Part shown: positions 34,106 to 42,927 of the stretch, in pieces
Position numbering within the stretch: the stretch's first letter is position 1
Layout: the number at the start of each line of letters is the position of its first letter
DNA from: Pseudogemmobacter bohemicus
GTDB taxonomy: Bacteria; Pseudomonadota; Alphaproteobacteria; Rhodobacterales; Rhodobacteraceae
Direction of reading: 5' to 3'
Assembly (NCBI RefSeq): GCF_003290025.1
Contig: NZ_QNHG01000001.1
Span: 966,067 to 1,030,066 of the forward strand
DNA: 64,000 nt
The notes under the pieces: model-generated
Databases searched by the model: none
Seen by the model: the letters and a program-made list of their open reading frames with translations, nothing else
What the model was told of the DNA's origin: nothing
Program-made: the position numbers and the translations under genes

Positions 34106-36286
34106 CTAGTAGCAGCGCCGCGAAGGCCCCGCCGTCTTGCCGCTGCCAAAGCCGATCAGATCGACCGAAAGACCGAAGGAGGTGGTGGGCGTCACACTAT
34201 CCGACGAGGTGAATCGGCGCGAGAGGGAAACATCCACCACCACACATTCATTGCGGTATTCAAAGCCAAGCCCGGCAATCGTGCCCCGGGTCTGGTCAAA
34301 ATCGTAGCGCCCTTCGGCCTTGGCGGCGAGGGCAGGGTTCACCCGCCAGACCGCGTCAAAGGTCAGCTCGCGTGTCGGGTCGGGTCGGTTTTCCTCGGGA
34401 TCCTCGACAGCCCAGAGCGCGGAAGAGGACAGAGTCAGCCACTCATTCGCGGCACTCAGCCGGATCTCGGCCTTGCTCAGTTCCAGATCATTGTCGAAAA
34501 CGGTGCGGCCGGTGGCGGAAATTCCGTTGGGCAGCCCCAGGGTCGCCGCCAGCAGCCAGTCGGAATTCAGCCCGCCAAGGCCCGAGCCGGGGCTGAAGCT
34601 GTCGCTGTCATTGCGGCGGAACACCTTGCCCAGGGTGAAAGCGGCATTCCAGCCCGCCGGGTCATAGCGCGTCCAGGTCAGGCCGACATTGGCGCGGCTG
34701 GACTGCTCGATCGCATCGGCACCGGGAAAGCGGTCCAGCGCATAGATATTGCCCTCATCGAATTCGACCAGCACCGAATCCTCATTCGGCAGGCCAGAGC
34801 GGTCGCGGGTGGCACCGATCAGCTGGATCACCGGCTCGATCACATGGGTGGCGCCCGAGGCGGTGGCCTTGACCCAGGGCCAGCGCAATTCGACACCTGC
34901 CGCCGCATGGGAACGGGTATAGCGCCCGGCATAGGTCGCATCCTGGCGCAGGCGGTAAGCATCGACCTGGGCCTCGCCCAAAAGCGTGGTGACAAAGCCC
35001 GCATCGGCAACAAAGCTGCGCCGCCAGTCAAAGCGCGCTGACAGACGGCTCACATCGCGGCCATCTGCGATGCCATCCGCTTTGGCCGGATCAAGGCTGT
35101 CATAGGGGTTCGACGAGGTGCGGTAATGCGAATGCCATTGCAGCCGGAAACCGCCCATGCCCCCCAATGGCCCCAGCGAGAACCGCCGGTGGAAGGTCAG
35201 ATCGGTGGCCAGCGCCGGCAGGGTGTCATTGTCCTCATCATCCCTGAGCGACTGGAAACTGACCATCCTCGCGGAAAAGAAGCCGTTCCGGCGCACCCGG
35301 CTGATCTCGGCCCGGCTGTCCAGCCGGTCGGCATTGGAATAGCCGTAATCCAGCAGGTAGGCATTGTCCGAGGTGGTCTGGATGTCGAAGGTCAGACGGA
35401 AATCCTCGGGCAGCAGAAAGCCGCCCCGGGCGCGGAACCAGCCGCGTGTCGGATCATCTGTCAGCTTGTCGCGGGTGATTGCGCCTTCCAGCTGGATCGC
35501 GCCGGTGCGGAAGGACTGGCGGTAGCGCAGTTCCAGCGTCTTGCTGTCGCGGGTGGTGACATAGGGCGTCACCGTGAGGTCGCGGGATTCCCCCAGTGTG
35601 ATGAAATACGGGAGTTTCAGCCCGGTCCCGAGGCTGGAGGTGGTGCGCAGCCTTGGCGCCAGAAAGCCGCTGGCGCGTTCGCGGGTCGGGTCGGGCAACC
35701 GCAGGCGCGGGATATAGGCCACCGGCATGCCGGCGATGCGGAACTGCGCGTTCTCGAAAAAGATCATCCGCGCTTCATTGTCATGGATGACCCGTTTCGC
35801 CCGGATCTCCCACAAGGGCGTCGGATGGCGGGCGCAGACCTTGCAGCTTGAGGCCACCACATTCGACATCGCCGAATAGCGCCCGCCGATCCGGGCGATA
35901 TTGCCGGCGGCCAGCTGCAGCTGGCGGTCCAGCACCACGCGGGCACTTTTCAACAGCCCCTCGGTCATATCGGCGGAAAGCTCGGCCTGCGAGGCAAGGA
36001 TCAGCACGCGGCCCTCGGCATCGGTCAGGCTCAGCGGCCCTTCGATCAGCAGCTGATCGGTCGATTTGTCATAGGTCACGCGGGTGGCGGAAAGCCGGTA
36101 GCCGTTTTGCAGCACCTCGACCTTGCCCGAGGCGACGAGACGATTCTCGTCCAGGATCTCCAGCCGGTCGGAAATCAGCGTGGCGCGGCTGTCTGTCGCC
36201 TGCGCAAAAACCGGTGCGGTCAGCAGGGGCGCGGTCGAGCATAACAACGAGACGGCAAGCGTTGCGATCAGGCGGCGTAACCGCAT
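34106..36286 (-). CDS. lptD: LPS-assembly protein LptD
   Basis: 726 residues. ATG 36286 starts a signal peptide (MRLRRLIATLAVSLLCSTAP). An OstA-like beta-jellyroll (ISDRLEILDENRLVASGKVE) comes next, then a large C-terminal beta-barrel. Cysteines occur in SSCKVCARHP, in NECVVVDV and in the final RRCY, positions suitable for the disulfides that LptD needs. It inserts LPS into the outer leaflet. GGAGG precedes the start, and only 1 bp separates it from lptG. Confidence 0.93.
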   Translation of the reverse strand: MRLRRLIATLAVSLLCSTAPLLTAPVFAQATDSRATLISDRLEILDENRLVASGKVEVLQNGYRLSATRVTYDKSTDQLLIEGPLSLTDAEGRVLILASQAELSADMTEGLLKSARVVLDRQLQLAAGNIARIGGRYSAMSNVVASSCKVCARHPTPLWEIRAKRVIHDNEARMIFFENAQFRIAGMPVAYIPRLRLPDPTRERASGFLAPRLRTTSSLGTGLKLPYFITLGESRDLTVTPYVTTRDSKTLELRYRQSFRTGAIQLEGAITRDKLTDDPTRGWFRARGGFLLPEDFRLTFDIQTTSDNAYLLDYGYSNADRLDSRAEISRVRRNGFFSARMVSFQSLRDDEDNDTLPALATDLTFHRRFSLGPLGGMGGFRLQWHSHYRTSSNPYDSLDPAKADGIADGRDVSRLSARFDWRRSFVADAGFVTTLLGEAQVDAYRLRQDATYAGRYTRSHAAAGVELRWPWVKATASGATHVIEPVIQLIGATRDRSGLPNEDSVLVEFDEGNIYALDRFPGADAIEQSSRANVGLTWTRYDPAGWNAAFTLGKVFRRNDSDSFSPGSGLGGLNSDWLLAATLGLPNGISATGRTVFDNDLELSKAEIRLSAANEWLTLSSSALWAVEDPEENRPDPTRELTFDAVWRVNPALAAKAEGRYDFDQTRGTIAGLGFEYRNECVVVDVSLSRRFTSSDSVTPTTSFGLSVDLIGFGSGKTAGPSRRCY

Positions 36287-36287
36287 A

Positions 36288-37385
36288 TCAGCCGTCCTCC
36301 AGATGCAACAAAAGACCAAGTGCCAGCATCACCGCCGCAAGCGGTGGGCTCCACGCTGCCAGAGATACCGGAATCTGGCCACTGTCGCCAAGGGCCTGCG
36401 CGAAATTCCGCAGGAAGAACAGCGCGAAACCCGCAAGGATGGCGTAAAGCACACGGATACCGGTCTTGCCGGCCCGGGTATGGCGCATGGTGAAACCGGC
36501 CGCGACCAGCACCATCGCGGTCAGCAGCAGCGGCTGCGCCAGCTCCATCTGGAACCAGAGCCGATAGGCGCGGGCGGAAAAACCCGCCTGTTCCAGCCCG
36601 CCGATATAAGAGGGCAATTGCCAGATCGGCACCGCTGACGGGGTGCCGAAACTGTCGCGGATGCGTTCCGGTGTGAGGTCAGAGGGCAGGCGGGTGCCGT
36701 CGGGCCAGGACTGCACCGACAGCTCGGGGTTGCCCGCGTTCAGGTTCCAGACCTTCGCCCCCGACAGGATCCAGGCGCCCTGGACCAGCCTGGCGCCGGT
36801 GGCCTCGATCCGCGTGACCGGGATGCCCTCTTCGCCAAAGGTCAGAAAGGTCACCAGCGTCAGCTCGGTGCCGTCGAAATTGGCGCGGCCGGCCTGGATC
36901 ACCGTCTGGCCATAGCTGCCGCCCTGGCGCAGCCAGAGCCCGGCATCGGACACTGACAGGACCGAACTGCCATCGGCGGCATAGCGGGCCGAGAGGTCGT
37001 CATAGGCGCGCGACGTCGCCGCAACCAGCGGATTCAGCACCGCCACCGCCAGCAAGCCGATCAGCGTTGCCACCACCACCGGCGTTGCCAGAAACCGCAT
37101 CCCCGAGCGCCCTGCGGCGCGCACCACCACCAGCTCGGACGAGCGCGCCAGCGACAGGAACAGCGCGATCGAGCCCATTACGAAGATCAGCGGCAGGATG
37201 CGGTAAAGCGTCTCGGGCACGTTCAGAAGCGAGAGGTGGAAAGCATCCCCAAGCCCGGCGCCCTTGCCCGAGAATTTGCGCAGCTGCTCGATCATGTCGA
37301 TCAGCATGAGAATGCCGAAAAACACCAGGAAGACCTGGCCCACGGTCATCGCGAAACGCCGCGCAATATAGAAAGACAGCGTCAT
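36288..37385 (-). CDS. lptG: LPS export permease LptG
   Basis: 365 residues from ATG 37385 (MTLSFYIARRFAMTVGQVFL). It has three N-terminal and three C-terminal membrane helices around a periplasmic beta-jellyroll, the YjgP/YjgQ layout. SSELVVVRAAGRS is the cytoplasmic coupling-helix region. It forms the inner-membrane LptB2FG transporter with LptF, whose stop overlaps this ATG (ATGA). lptB and lptC are not in the window. Confidence 0.93.
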   Translation of the reverse strand: MTLSFYIARRFAMTVGQVFLVFFGILMLIDMIEQLRKFSGKGAGLGDAFHLSLLNVPETLYRILPLIFVMGSIALFLSLARSSELVVVRAAGRSGMRFLATPVVVATLIGLLAVAVLNPLVAATSRAYDDLSARYAADGSSVLSVSDAGLWLRQGGSYGQTVIQAGRANFDGTELTLVTFLTFGEEGIPVTRIEATGARLVQGAWILSGAKVWNLNAGNPELSVQSWPDGTRLPSDLTPERIRDSFGTPSAVPIWQLPSYIGGLEQAGFSARAYRLWFQMELAQPLLLTAMVLVAAGFTMRHTRAGKTGIRVLYAILAGFALFFLRNFAQALGDSGQIPVSLAAWSPPLAAVMLALGLLLHLEDG

Positions 37386-38548
37386 GCCGCACCTCCGGCT
37401 TCGGCTTTCGGCCTGCGGATGCGGCGCGGGCGGCCCGCGATCCACAACATTACCATCGACAGCGCCACGCCAAGCGCCGGCGCGGCATAGACCAGCGGCC
37501 AACGGTTTTCCGAGCGCAATGCCGCGCCCGATCCGGCGGTATTGACCAGTTGCAACAGGATGATCAGCAGCACCGCAAGCCCGATCTGGCGCCAGAGGCC
37601 AAAGCGCGAATAGCCCCCCAGCATCAGCGCGGCAAAGCCCAGAAGCGGCGCGGCCAGGCCCAGCAGGGCGGTGGCGATACGGCCATGGCCTTCCTCCAGC
37701 AGCTTTGCCCGGCTCTCGCCGGTTTCGGCCTGGATTTCCGGGCCGGCGATCAGAAGATCCGGCGTCGGCACCTCGCGCAGATTGCGCAGGCTGGCGGCTT
37801 TGGCCCCGACGATTCCCGCCATGTCGAGGGTGAAATCGGAAAACCGCGTCACCGAAAGCCGCGCCTGACCATCGCGCGTCACATTCTGCGCCATCCCGTC
37901 CAGCATCACGAGCCGCGGCCCATCCTCGCCCCGCACGATCAGCGCCTGGCGGGCGGTATAGGTGACGCGCTCATACGGGTCGCGGTCATCGGCGAGGAAG
38001 ATATCGTTCAACTCGCCCAGCTGGCTGATCTCGCGGATATAGAGCGTGATTCCGGCGGCGGGATGCATGAAGCGCCCCTCATTGAGAAAGCGGGCGGTGA
38101 CGTTTTCCGAAATCTCGGCCGAGCGTTCCGCCAGCCGGGCCTGGCTTTTCGGCACGAGAAAATTCGTCAGCACCATCTGCATCGCGAAAACACAGATGCC
38201 GAAAAAAAGTACCGGCCGTGCAAGGCGAAAGGCCGAGAAGCCCGTCGCCTGCATCACCACCAGTTCCGATTCCTGCATCAGCCGGTTCACCGCATAAAGG
38301 CAGGCGGCAAAGGCCGAGACCGGCAGCACGAGGCGGATCACATTGGGCAGCGTCAGCAGCGAGAATTCGACAAAGACCAGCGCCGTCTGACCATCTCCGA
38401 TCAACTGGTCAAACAGGCCCACCGCCCGGTTGACCCAATAGACAGCCACCAGCACCAAGCTGAAAAAGCCGAACAGGGCCAGAAGCTGGGACAGCAGATA
38501 GCGGTCGAATTTCGACAGGTTCGGCAAGGGAGATCCCGGGGCTCGCAA
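37382..38548 (-). CDS. lptF: LPS export permease LptF
   Basis: 388 residues. SKFDRYLLSQLLALFGFFSL, AVYWVNRAV and MQESELVVMQATGFSAFRLA are LptF motifs, with six predicted membrane segments and a periplasmic domain. The frame opens at TTG 38548 without a good ribosome site; TTG 38527 (LPNLSKFD) is an alternative, so the first ~7 residues are uncertain. It is the first gene of lptF-lptG-lptD-surA and is divergent from pepA. Confidence 0.92.
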   Translation of the reverse strand: MRAPGSPLPNLSKFDRYLLSQLLALFGFFSLVLVAVYWVNRAVGLFDQLIGDGQTALVFVEFSLLTLPNVIRLVLPVSAFAACLYAVNRLMQESELVVMQATGFSAFRLARPVLFFGICVFAMQMVLTNFLVPKSQARLAERSAEISENVTARFLNEGRFMHPAAGITLYIREISQLGELNDIFLADDRDPYERVTYTARQALIVRGEDGPRLVMLDGMAQNVTRDGQARLSVTRFSDFTLDMAGIVGAKAASLRNLREVPTPDLLIAGPEIQAETGESRAKLLEEGHGRIATALLGLAAPLLGFAALMLGGYSRFGLWRQIGLAVLLIILLQLVNTAGSGAALRSENRWPLVYAAPALGVALSMVMLWIAGRPRRIRRPKAEAGGAA

Positions 38549-38740
38549 TCTGCTGGCGCCTGGGCCGGCAGGGGTACGGATGTTTCGGCGCCGACCCTAG
38601 CCGATAACACCGGCAGGGAAAACTCATATCTGGTCAAGTGCTGCCACGGGGGATAGCCTTGCGCGAAAGCAGGGTACGGCCGGGTTCGGGCCGCGCGCCT
38701 TTGCTTTGGATAAACTCGTTTTCTCAGGGAAATCATCACG

Positions 38741-40210
38741 ATGTCGCATCCTGTTCAGATCCGGTTTGAAGATGCAGAAAAAGGCGATCTGACCGGGTTT
38801 GCCGGTCGCATCGCCATTTTCGCCGATGCCGCCGGCGCTTTGTCGCCGCTGGCGCGCAAACTGGACCGCGCGGCGCGGGGCGCTTTGTCGCGGGCGGTGG
38901 GGTCGGAGGCATTCGCCAAACTGAAACCGGGTGAGGGGCTGGACCTGGCTTTCCCGGCCGGCCTTGCGGCGGATGCGGTGCAGATCCTGCGGCTTCCGAA
39001 GCGGACCGATGCGGACTCGGCGCGCAAGGCCGGCGCGCTGATCGGCGCCGCCCATCGCGACAAGCCCCTGACCGTGCTGGCCGAGACGCATCCGCGCGCG
39101 GCCGAGATCGCCTTTGGCCTCGCGCTCAGGGCTTATGAATTCGAGGTCTACCGTTCGGGCGAGAAGAAAGAGCCCGGCCCGGTTTCCTTCCTGGTGGCAA
39201 AGCCGGAAGAGATCGCGACCCAGGCCGCACCCTTTGCCGCGCTGGCCGAGGGGGTGTTCTTCACCCGCGATCTGATCAATGAACCGGCCAATGTGCTGAC
39301 CACCTACGAATTCGCGGCGCGCCTTGCGGCGATGGGCGAGCTGGGCCTTGAGGTCGAGATCCTTGAGGAAGAGGAACTGGAAAAGCTGGGGATGCGGGCG
39401 CTGCTGGGGGTTGGGCAGGGTTCGGAAAGCCCGTCGAAAGTCGTCGTCATGCAGTGGAAGGGCGGCGCGAAGGATGAGGCGCCGCTGGCCCTGGTCGGCA
39501 AGGGCGTCTGTTTCGACACCGGCGGCATCAGCCTGAAACCGGCGGCCGGCATGGAAGATATGGTGATGGATATGGGCGGCGCCGCTACGGTTGCCGGCGT
39601 GATGCGGACGCTTGCGCTGCGGAAGGCGCGCACCAATGTCGTGGGGCTTGTGGGGCTGGTCGAAAATATGCCCGACGGGCGGGCGCAGCGCCCGGGCGAT
39701 GTCGTCAAATCCATGAAGGGCGATACGATCGAGGTGATCAATACCGATGCCGAGGGCCGGCTCGTGCTGGCTGATGTGCTCTGGTATACCCAGGAACGGT
39801 TCGCCCCGCGCGGTATGATTGATCTGGCGACGCTGACCGGCGCGGTGATCGTGGCTTTGGGCAATGAGAATACCGGTGTCTTCTCGAATGATGATACGCT
39901 TTGCAATGCATTCCTGAAAGCGGCGGCGGCGGAGAATGAGGGCGCCTGGCGGCTGCCTTTGGGCGCCGCCTATGACCGGATGCTGAAAAGCCGGGTTGCC
40001 GATATGCGCAATTCCTGCGGGCGCGAGGCGGGCTCGATCACGGCGGCGCAGTTCCTGCAGCGCTTTGTCAAAGCCGATATGCCCTGGATCCATCTGGATA
40101 TTGCCGGCACCGCTTGGGCGAAATCGGGCACCGATTTCAGCCCGAAGGGCGCGACCGGCTGGGGGGTCCGGGCGCTGAACCGGCTGATCCAGGACCGGTT
40201 CGAGGGCTGA
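38741..40210 (+). CDS. pepA: Leucyl aminopeptidase (M17)
   Basis: 489 residues. It is a dizinc cytosolic aminopeptidase. VGKGVCFDTGGISLKPAAGM and VINTDAEGRLVLADVLWY hold the metal ligands and are diagnostic, and EAGSITAAQFLQRFV is in the C-terminal catalytic domain. The gap to lptF (192 bp) should hold divergent promoters. It is followed by holC 7 bp later, an order common in proteobacteria. Confidence 0.95.
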   Translation: MSHPVQIRFEDAEKGDLTGFAGRIAIFADAAGALSPLARKLDRAARGALSRAVGSEAFAKLKPGEGLDLAFPAGLAADAVQILRLPKRTDADSARKAGALIGAAHRDKPLTVLAETHPRAAEIAFGLALRAYEFEVYRSGEKKEPGPVSFLVAKPEEIATQAAPFAALAEGVFFTRDLINEPANVLTTYEFAARLAAMGELGLEVEILEEEELEKLGMRALLGVGQGSESPSKVVVMQWKGGAKDEAPLALVGKGVCFDTGGISLKPAAGMEDMVMDMGGAATVAGVMRTLALRKARTNVVGLVGLVENMPDGRAQRPGDVVKSMKGDTIEVINTDAEGRLVLADVLWYTQERFAPRGMIDLATLTGAVIVALGNENTGVFSNDDTLCNAFLKAAAAENEGAWRLPLGAAYDRMLKSRVADMRNSCGREAGSITAAQFLQRFVKADMPWIHLDIAGTAWAKSGTDFSPKGATGWGVRALNRLIQDRFEG

Positions 40211-40217
40211 TACGCCG

Positions 40218-40685
40218 ATGGGCGCGGTCAAGTTCTACCATCTGACAGGCCGCAGCCTTGCCGAGGCTGCGCGCCCGATCCTGAGCCAGGCTCTGGGTCA
40301 GGGCTGGCGGGTGATGCTGCGCGGCCCTGACCGGACCATGCTGGAGCGGCTGGATATGCAGCTCTGGGAGCCGAGGGAGAGTTTCCTGCCGCATGGGCTG
40401 GAAGGGGGCGAGCATGACCGGGGGCAGCCGGTGCTCCTGGGCAGCGGCGCGGCGGTCAATGGAGCGAAAGCGGTGATGCTGCTTGCCGGTTCGCCGGTCG
40501 ATCCGGACGAGGCCGCGGCCATGGAGCGGGTCTGGCTTTTGTTCGAGGGCGCCGATGAGCGGCAGATGCAGGCAGCGCGGGCCGAATGGAAAGCGGTCGT
40601 CGCGGCAGGGCTGGTGGCGGAATACTGGTCGGATGCCTCGGGGCGGTGGGAGATGAAGACCGCGACCGGCGGCGCTGCCGGCTGA
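40218..40685 (+). CDS. holC: DNA polymerase III subunit chi
   Basis: 155 residues. MGAVKFYHLTGRSLAEAARP, LSQALGQGWRVMLRGPDRTM, LDMQLWEPRESFLPHG and a late RAEWKAVVAAGLVAEYWS-like pattern are typical of HolC. Chi links the clamp loader to SSB through psi. It is co-transcribed with pepA. Confidence 0.92.
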   Translation: MGAVKFYHLTGRSLAEAARPILSQALGQGWRVMLRGPDRTMLERLDMQLWEPRESFLPHGLEGGEHDRGQPVLLGSGAAVNGAKAVMLLAGSPVDPDEAAAMERVWLLFEGADERQMQAARAEWKAVVAAGLVAEYWSDASGRWEMKTATGGAAG

Positions 40686-40780
40686 GGCGGACGCGCTTCG
40701 CGCAGCAGTATTTGGGCCAGGATGAGCGGGTGTCTGCCTGCCGCCCCCATGACGCGCGATCCGGGCTTTGGCGGAGGGCG

Positions 40781-40815
40781 GATGCCTCCGGCGGGAGTAT
40801 TTAAGTCAAGAGGAA
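40781..40815. repeat. Dispersed repeat, CCTCCGGCGGGAGTATTT type
   Basis: GATGCCTCCGGCGGGAGTA, then TTTAAGTCAAGAGGAA. Near-identical copies occur at 47698-47732 (same strand), 47786-47820 and 53634-53669 (opposite strand). Confidence 0.85.
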
Positions 40816-40828
40816 GCCACCGGGTACT

Positions 40829-41407
40829 TTAGCGGGTGAGGATCATGCGGTCACCTTCGATCCGGATCGAGAAGCGGCGCAGGTAATCCATGCCAAGAAG
40901 CGAGCCATCCATCTCGCCCTCATTCACCCATGCATCCATCGCGCGGTCGGTGAAGGGGCCGAAGCTGATCTCGTTCAGCGTGATGCGGGCGGTGCGGACC
41001 ACGCCATTGGCGGTAGAGGCCTCGCCGAAATAGCGCAGATCATCGGGGCGGAAGCCGAGGCGTTCGGCGTCGCGCTGCGAGATCACCATATTGGTGGCGC
41101 CGGTATCGACCATGAAGAAGACCTCGGTGCCGTTGAGATCGAGGGCGGCGTAGAAATGGCCATCTGCGGCGCGGCGCAGCACCATTTCACCGGATTCGCT
41201 GGCCATCTGGCGCGGGCGGCTGTCGCCACGGATGTCCTTCCAAAGCCCGTAGCCCGCAGCGATGCCGATGAAGATCAGCCCCCAGGCCGCAACTGTGCGC
41301 AGCGCGATGCCGATGCGGCCGCGATATTCCACCAGGATCCAGCCGCCAAGTGCCGCCAGCAACAGGCTGAGATACATAACACGCGGCCAGATTTCGGAAT
41401 CCATCAC
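40829..41407 (-). CDS. Membrane-anchored retropepsin-like aspartic protease
   Basis: 192 residues. Two N-terminal hydrophobic segments (VMYLSLLLAALGGWILVEY; VAAWGLIFIGIAAGYGLW) anchor a clan AA domain with the catalytic VFFMVDTGATNMVISQ and the flap/hydrophobic motifs GVVRTARITLNEI and GSLLGMDYLRRF. It fits the TIGR02281-like family of alphaproteobacteria, related to single-domain retropepsins that dimerise. Substrates are unknown. Confidence 0.85.
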   Translation of the reverse strand: MMDSEIWPRVMYLSLLLAALGGWILVEYRGRIGIALRTVAAWGLIFIGIAAGYGLWKDIRGDSRPRQMASESGEMVLRRAADGHFYAALDLNGTEVFFMVDTGATNMVISQRDAERLGFRPDDLRYFGEASTANGVVRTARITLNEISFGPFTDRAMDAWVNEGEMDGSLLGMDYLRRFSIRIEGDRMILTR

Positions 41408-41458
41408 GCTCTCCTTTCGGCAGATTATGGGGGAAACCGGTGGCGCGGGGAAGAGCGC

Positions 41459-42079
41459 TCACATCCCGATCAATCCGGTCTGACGGATGCCGTCGATCAC
41501 AAACTGGACAGAAAGCGCGGCGAGGAGCATGCCGAGAAGCCGGGTGATCACCACGGTGCCGGTGCGGCCCAGGAGGCGCTCGATCGGGGGCGAGGCGAGG
41601 AGGAAGAGGAAGGTGACCAGCATGATCGCGACCAGCAGGCCGATGACCGCGAGTTTCGCGCTCCAGGCCTCGCCGGCCTGACCCATCAGAAGGATCATGG
41701 TGGCGATGGCGCCGGGGCCGGCGATCAGCGGCGTGGCGAGGGGGAAGACGGAAGGGTCGTGATGCGGGTCGGGCTGCTGGCCCTCGCGCCGCTGGGTCCG
41801 GCGTTCGAACAGCATATCCAGCGCGGTGAGGAACAGAAGGATGCCCCCCGCAATGCGGAAGGCCGGCATCGAGATGCCGATGAAATTCAGGATCGTTTCG
41901 CCAAAGAGGCCAAAGATCAGCAAAAGCACCGAGGCGATCAGGCAGGCGCGGCGTGCCATGGCGCGGCGGTGGCCGGGGTCCATGCCTTGCGTCAGCGCGA
42001 TGAACAAGGGCACCAGCCCGGGCGGGTCGATCACCACGAAAAGCGTGGCAAAGGCGGTGATCAGGAAAGCACTGTCCAT
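41459..42079 (-). CDS. MarC family membrane protein
   Basis: 206 residues with six hydrophobic segments. It starts MDSAFLITAFATLFVVIDPP and contains PLATPLIAGPGAIATMILLM, the MarC/NAAT signature. The family was once tied to multiple antibiotic resistance, but its function remains unknown. It lies 51 bp downstream of nothing on its own strand; the retropepsin follows it at 51 bp and may share its transcript. Confidence 0.88.
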   Translation of the reverse strand: MDSAFLITAFATLFVVIDPPGLVPLFIALTQGMDPGHRRAMARRACLIASVLLLIFGLFGETILNFIGISMPAFRIAGGILLFLTALDMLFERRTQRREGQQPDPHHDPSVFPLATPLIAGPGAIATMILLMGQAGEAWSAKLAVIGLLVAIMLVTFLFLLASPPIERLLGRTGTVVITRLLGMLLAALSVQFVIDGIRQTGLIGM

Positions 42080-42148
42080 TTGCCGACTGTCAGCGGGGGC
42101 GGGCGGTGCGTCAACCGGCTTTCGCGGGACGCAGGGGCAGCAGATGCG

Positions 42149-42179
42149 AAAAGGGGAAGGCGCTGTGGCCTTCCCCTTT
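42149..42179 (-). terminator. Terminator of the nitroreductase gene
   Basis: AAAGGGGAAGGC, loop, GCCTTCCCCTTT: a perfect 12-bp stem followed by a short T-run on the minus strand. Confidence 0.85.
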
Positions 42180-42200
42180 CACAAGGCGGATATGGGGGGC

Positions 42201-42800
42201 TTATTTGCCCAGCGTCACGAAACGGCCTTCGTCTTCGATGAAAGCCTTGTCGAGGAAGGGCGCCTCATTCGAGCCGAAGGGCATTTGCGCCTGAAGTTTC
42301 CAGCTGGCCGGCAGGCTGAAGGCCGAAGCGAGGGCCGCATCGGCGATGGGGGAGTAATGTTGCAGGCTGGCGCCGATGCCTTCTTCGGCAAGCGCGGTCC
42401 AGACTGCGAGTTGCGCCATACCGGCCGAATGCATCGAGAAGCCCGGGAAAGCGTCGGCATAAAGCGGGAAATTCTCTTGCAGGCCTTTGATCGTGTCCTG
42501 GTCTTCGTAGAAGAGAACGGTGCCGACACCGGCGGCAAAGCTTTTCAGCTTGGCCTCGGTGGGGGCGAAGGCGTCAGCCGGAACGATCTTGCGCAGTTCC
42601 GCGTCGATCAGCGACCAGACTTTATCGCTTTCCGCGCCGAACAGGATCACCGCGCGCGAGCTTTGCGAGTTGAACGACGAGGGCGCGAGGCGGATCGCCT
42701 GTTTGATCAGTGTCTCGATCTGGTCTTTCGGCAGCGAGACATTGCGGCCAAGGGCGTATTGGGTGCGGCGCTTGGTCAGGGCTTCGATGGTCTTCGACAT
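42201..42800 (-). CDS. Nitroreductase family protein
   Basis: 199 residues from ATG 42800 (MSKTIEALTKRRTQYALGRN). It is an FMN-dependent oxidoreductase of the type seen in the yeast Hbn1/Frm2-like subgroup. RAVILFGAESDKVWSLI, SAGMAQLAVWTALAEEGIGA (FMN and dimer helix) and LPASWKLQAQMPFGSNEAP support this. The substrate is unknown. It ends at a strong terminator. Confidence 0.87.
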   Translation of the reverse strand: MSKTIEALTKRRTQYALGRNVSLPKDQIETLIKQAIRLAPSSFNSQSSRAVILFGAESDKVWSLIDAELRKIVPADAFAPTEAKLKSFAAGVGTVLFYEDQDTIKGLQENFPLYADAFPGFSMHSAGMAQLAVWTALAEEGIGASLQHYSPIADAALASAFSLPASWKLQAQMPFGSNEAPFLDKAFIEDEGRFVTLGK

Positions 42801-42891
42801 TTTCAGGTGCCTATCTGGATGCCGCAGCGCGGCGTTTTCGTTGACACCTATCAACTCCTGCACAGGGAGAATTTCAAGCCGGGTTGACTGT

Positions 42892-42922
42892 GCAGGGATG
42901 AACAGCCCGGGTTCATCCCTGC
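42892..42922. repeat. Perfect 12-bp inverted repeat after the ABC-F gene
   Basis: GCAGGGATGAAC, spacer AGCCCGG, GTTCATCCCTGC. It begins six bases after the ABC-F stop (minus strand). No T-run follows, so if it terminates transcription it is not by the canonical route. Confidence 0.75.
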
Positions 42923-42927
42923 GCCGC

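Noticed and set aside
38624-40231. A 535-codon open frame on the minus strand
   Set aside because: It is antisense to pepA, whose metal-site motifs are intact.
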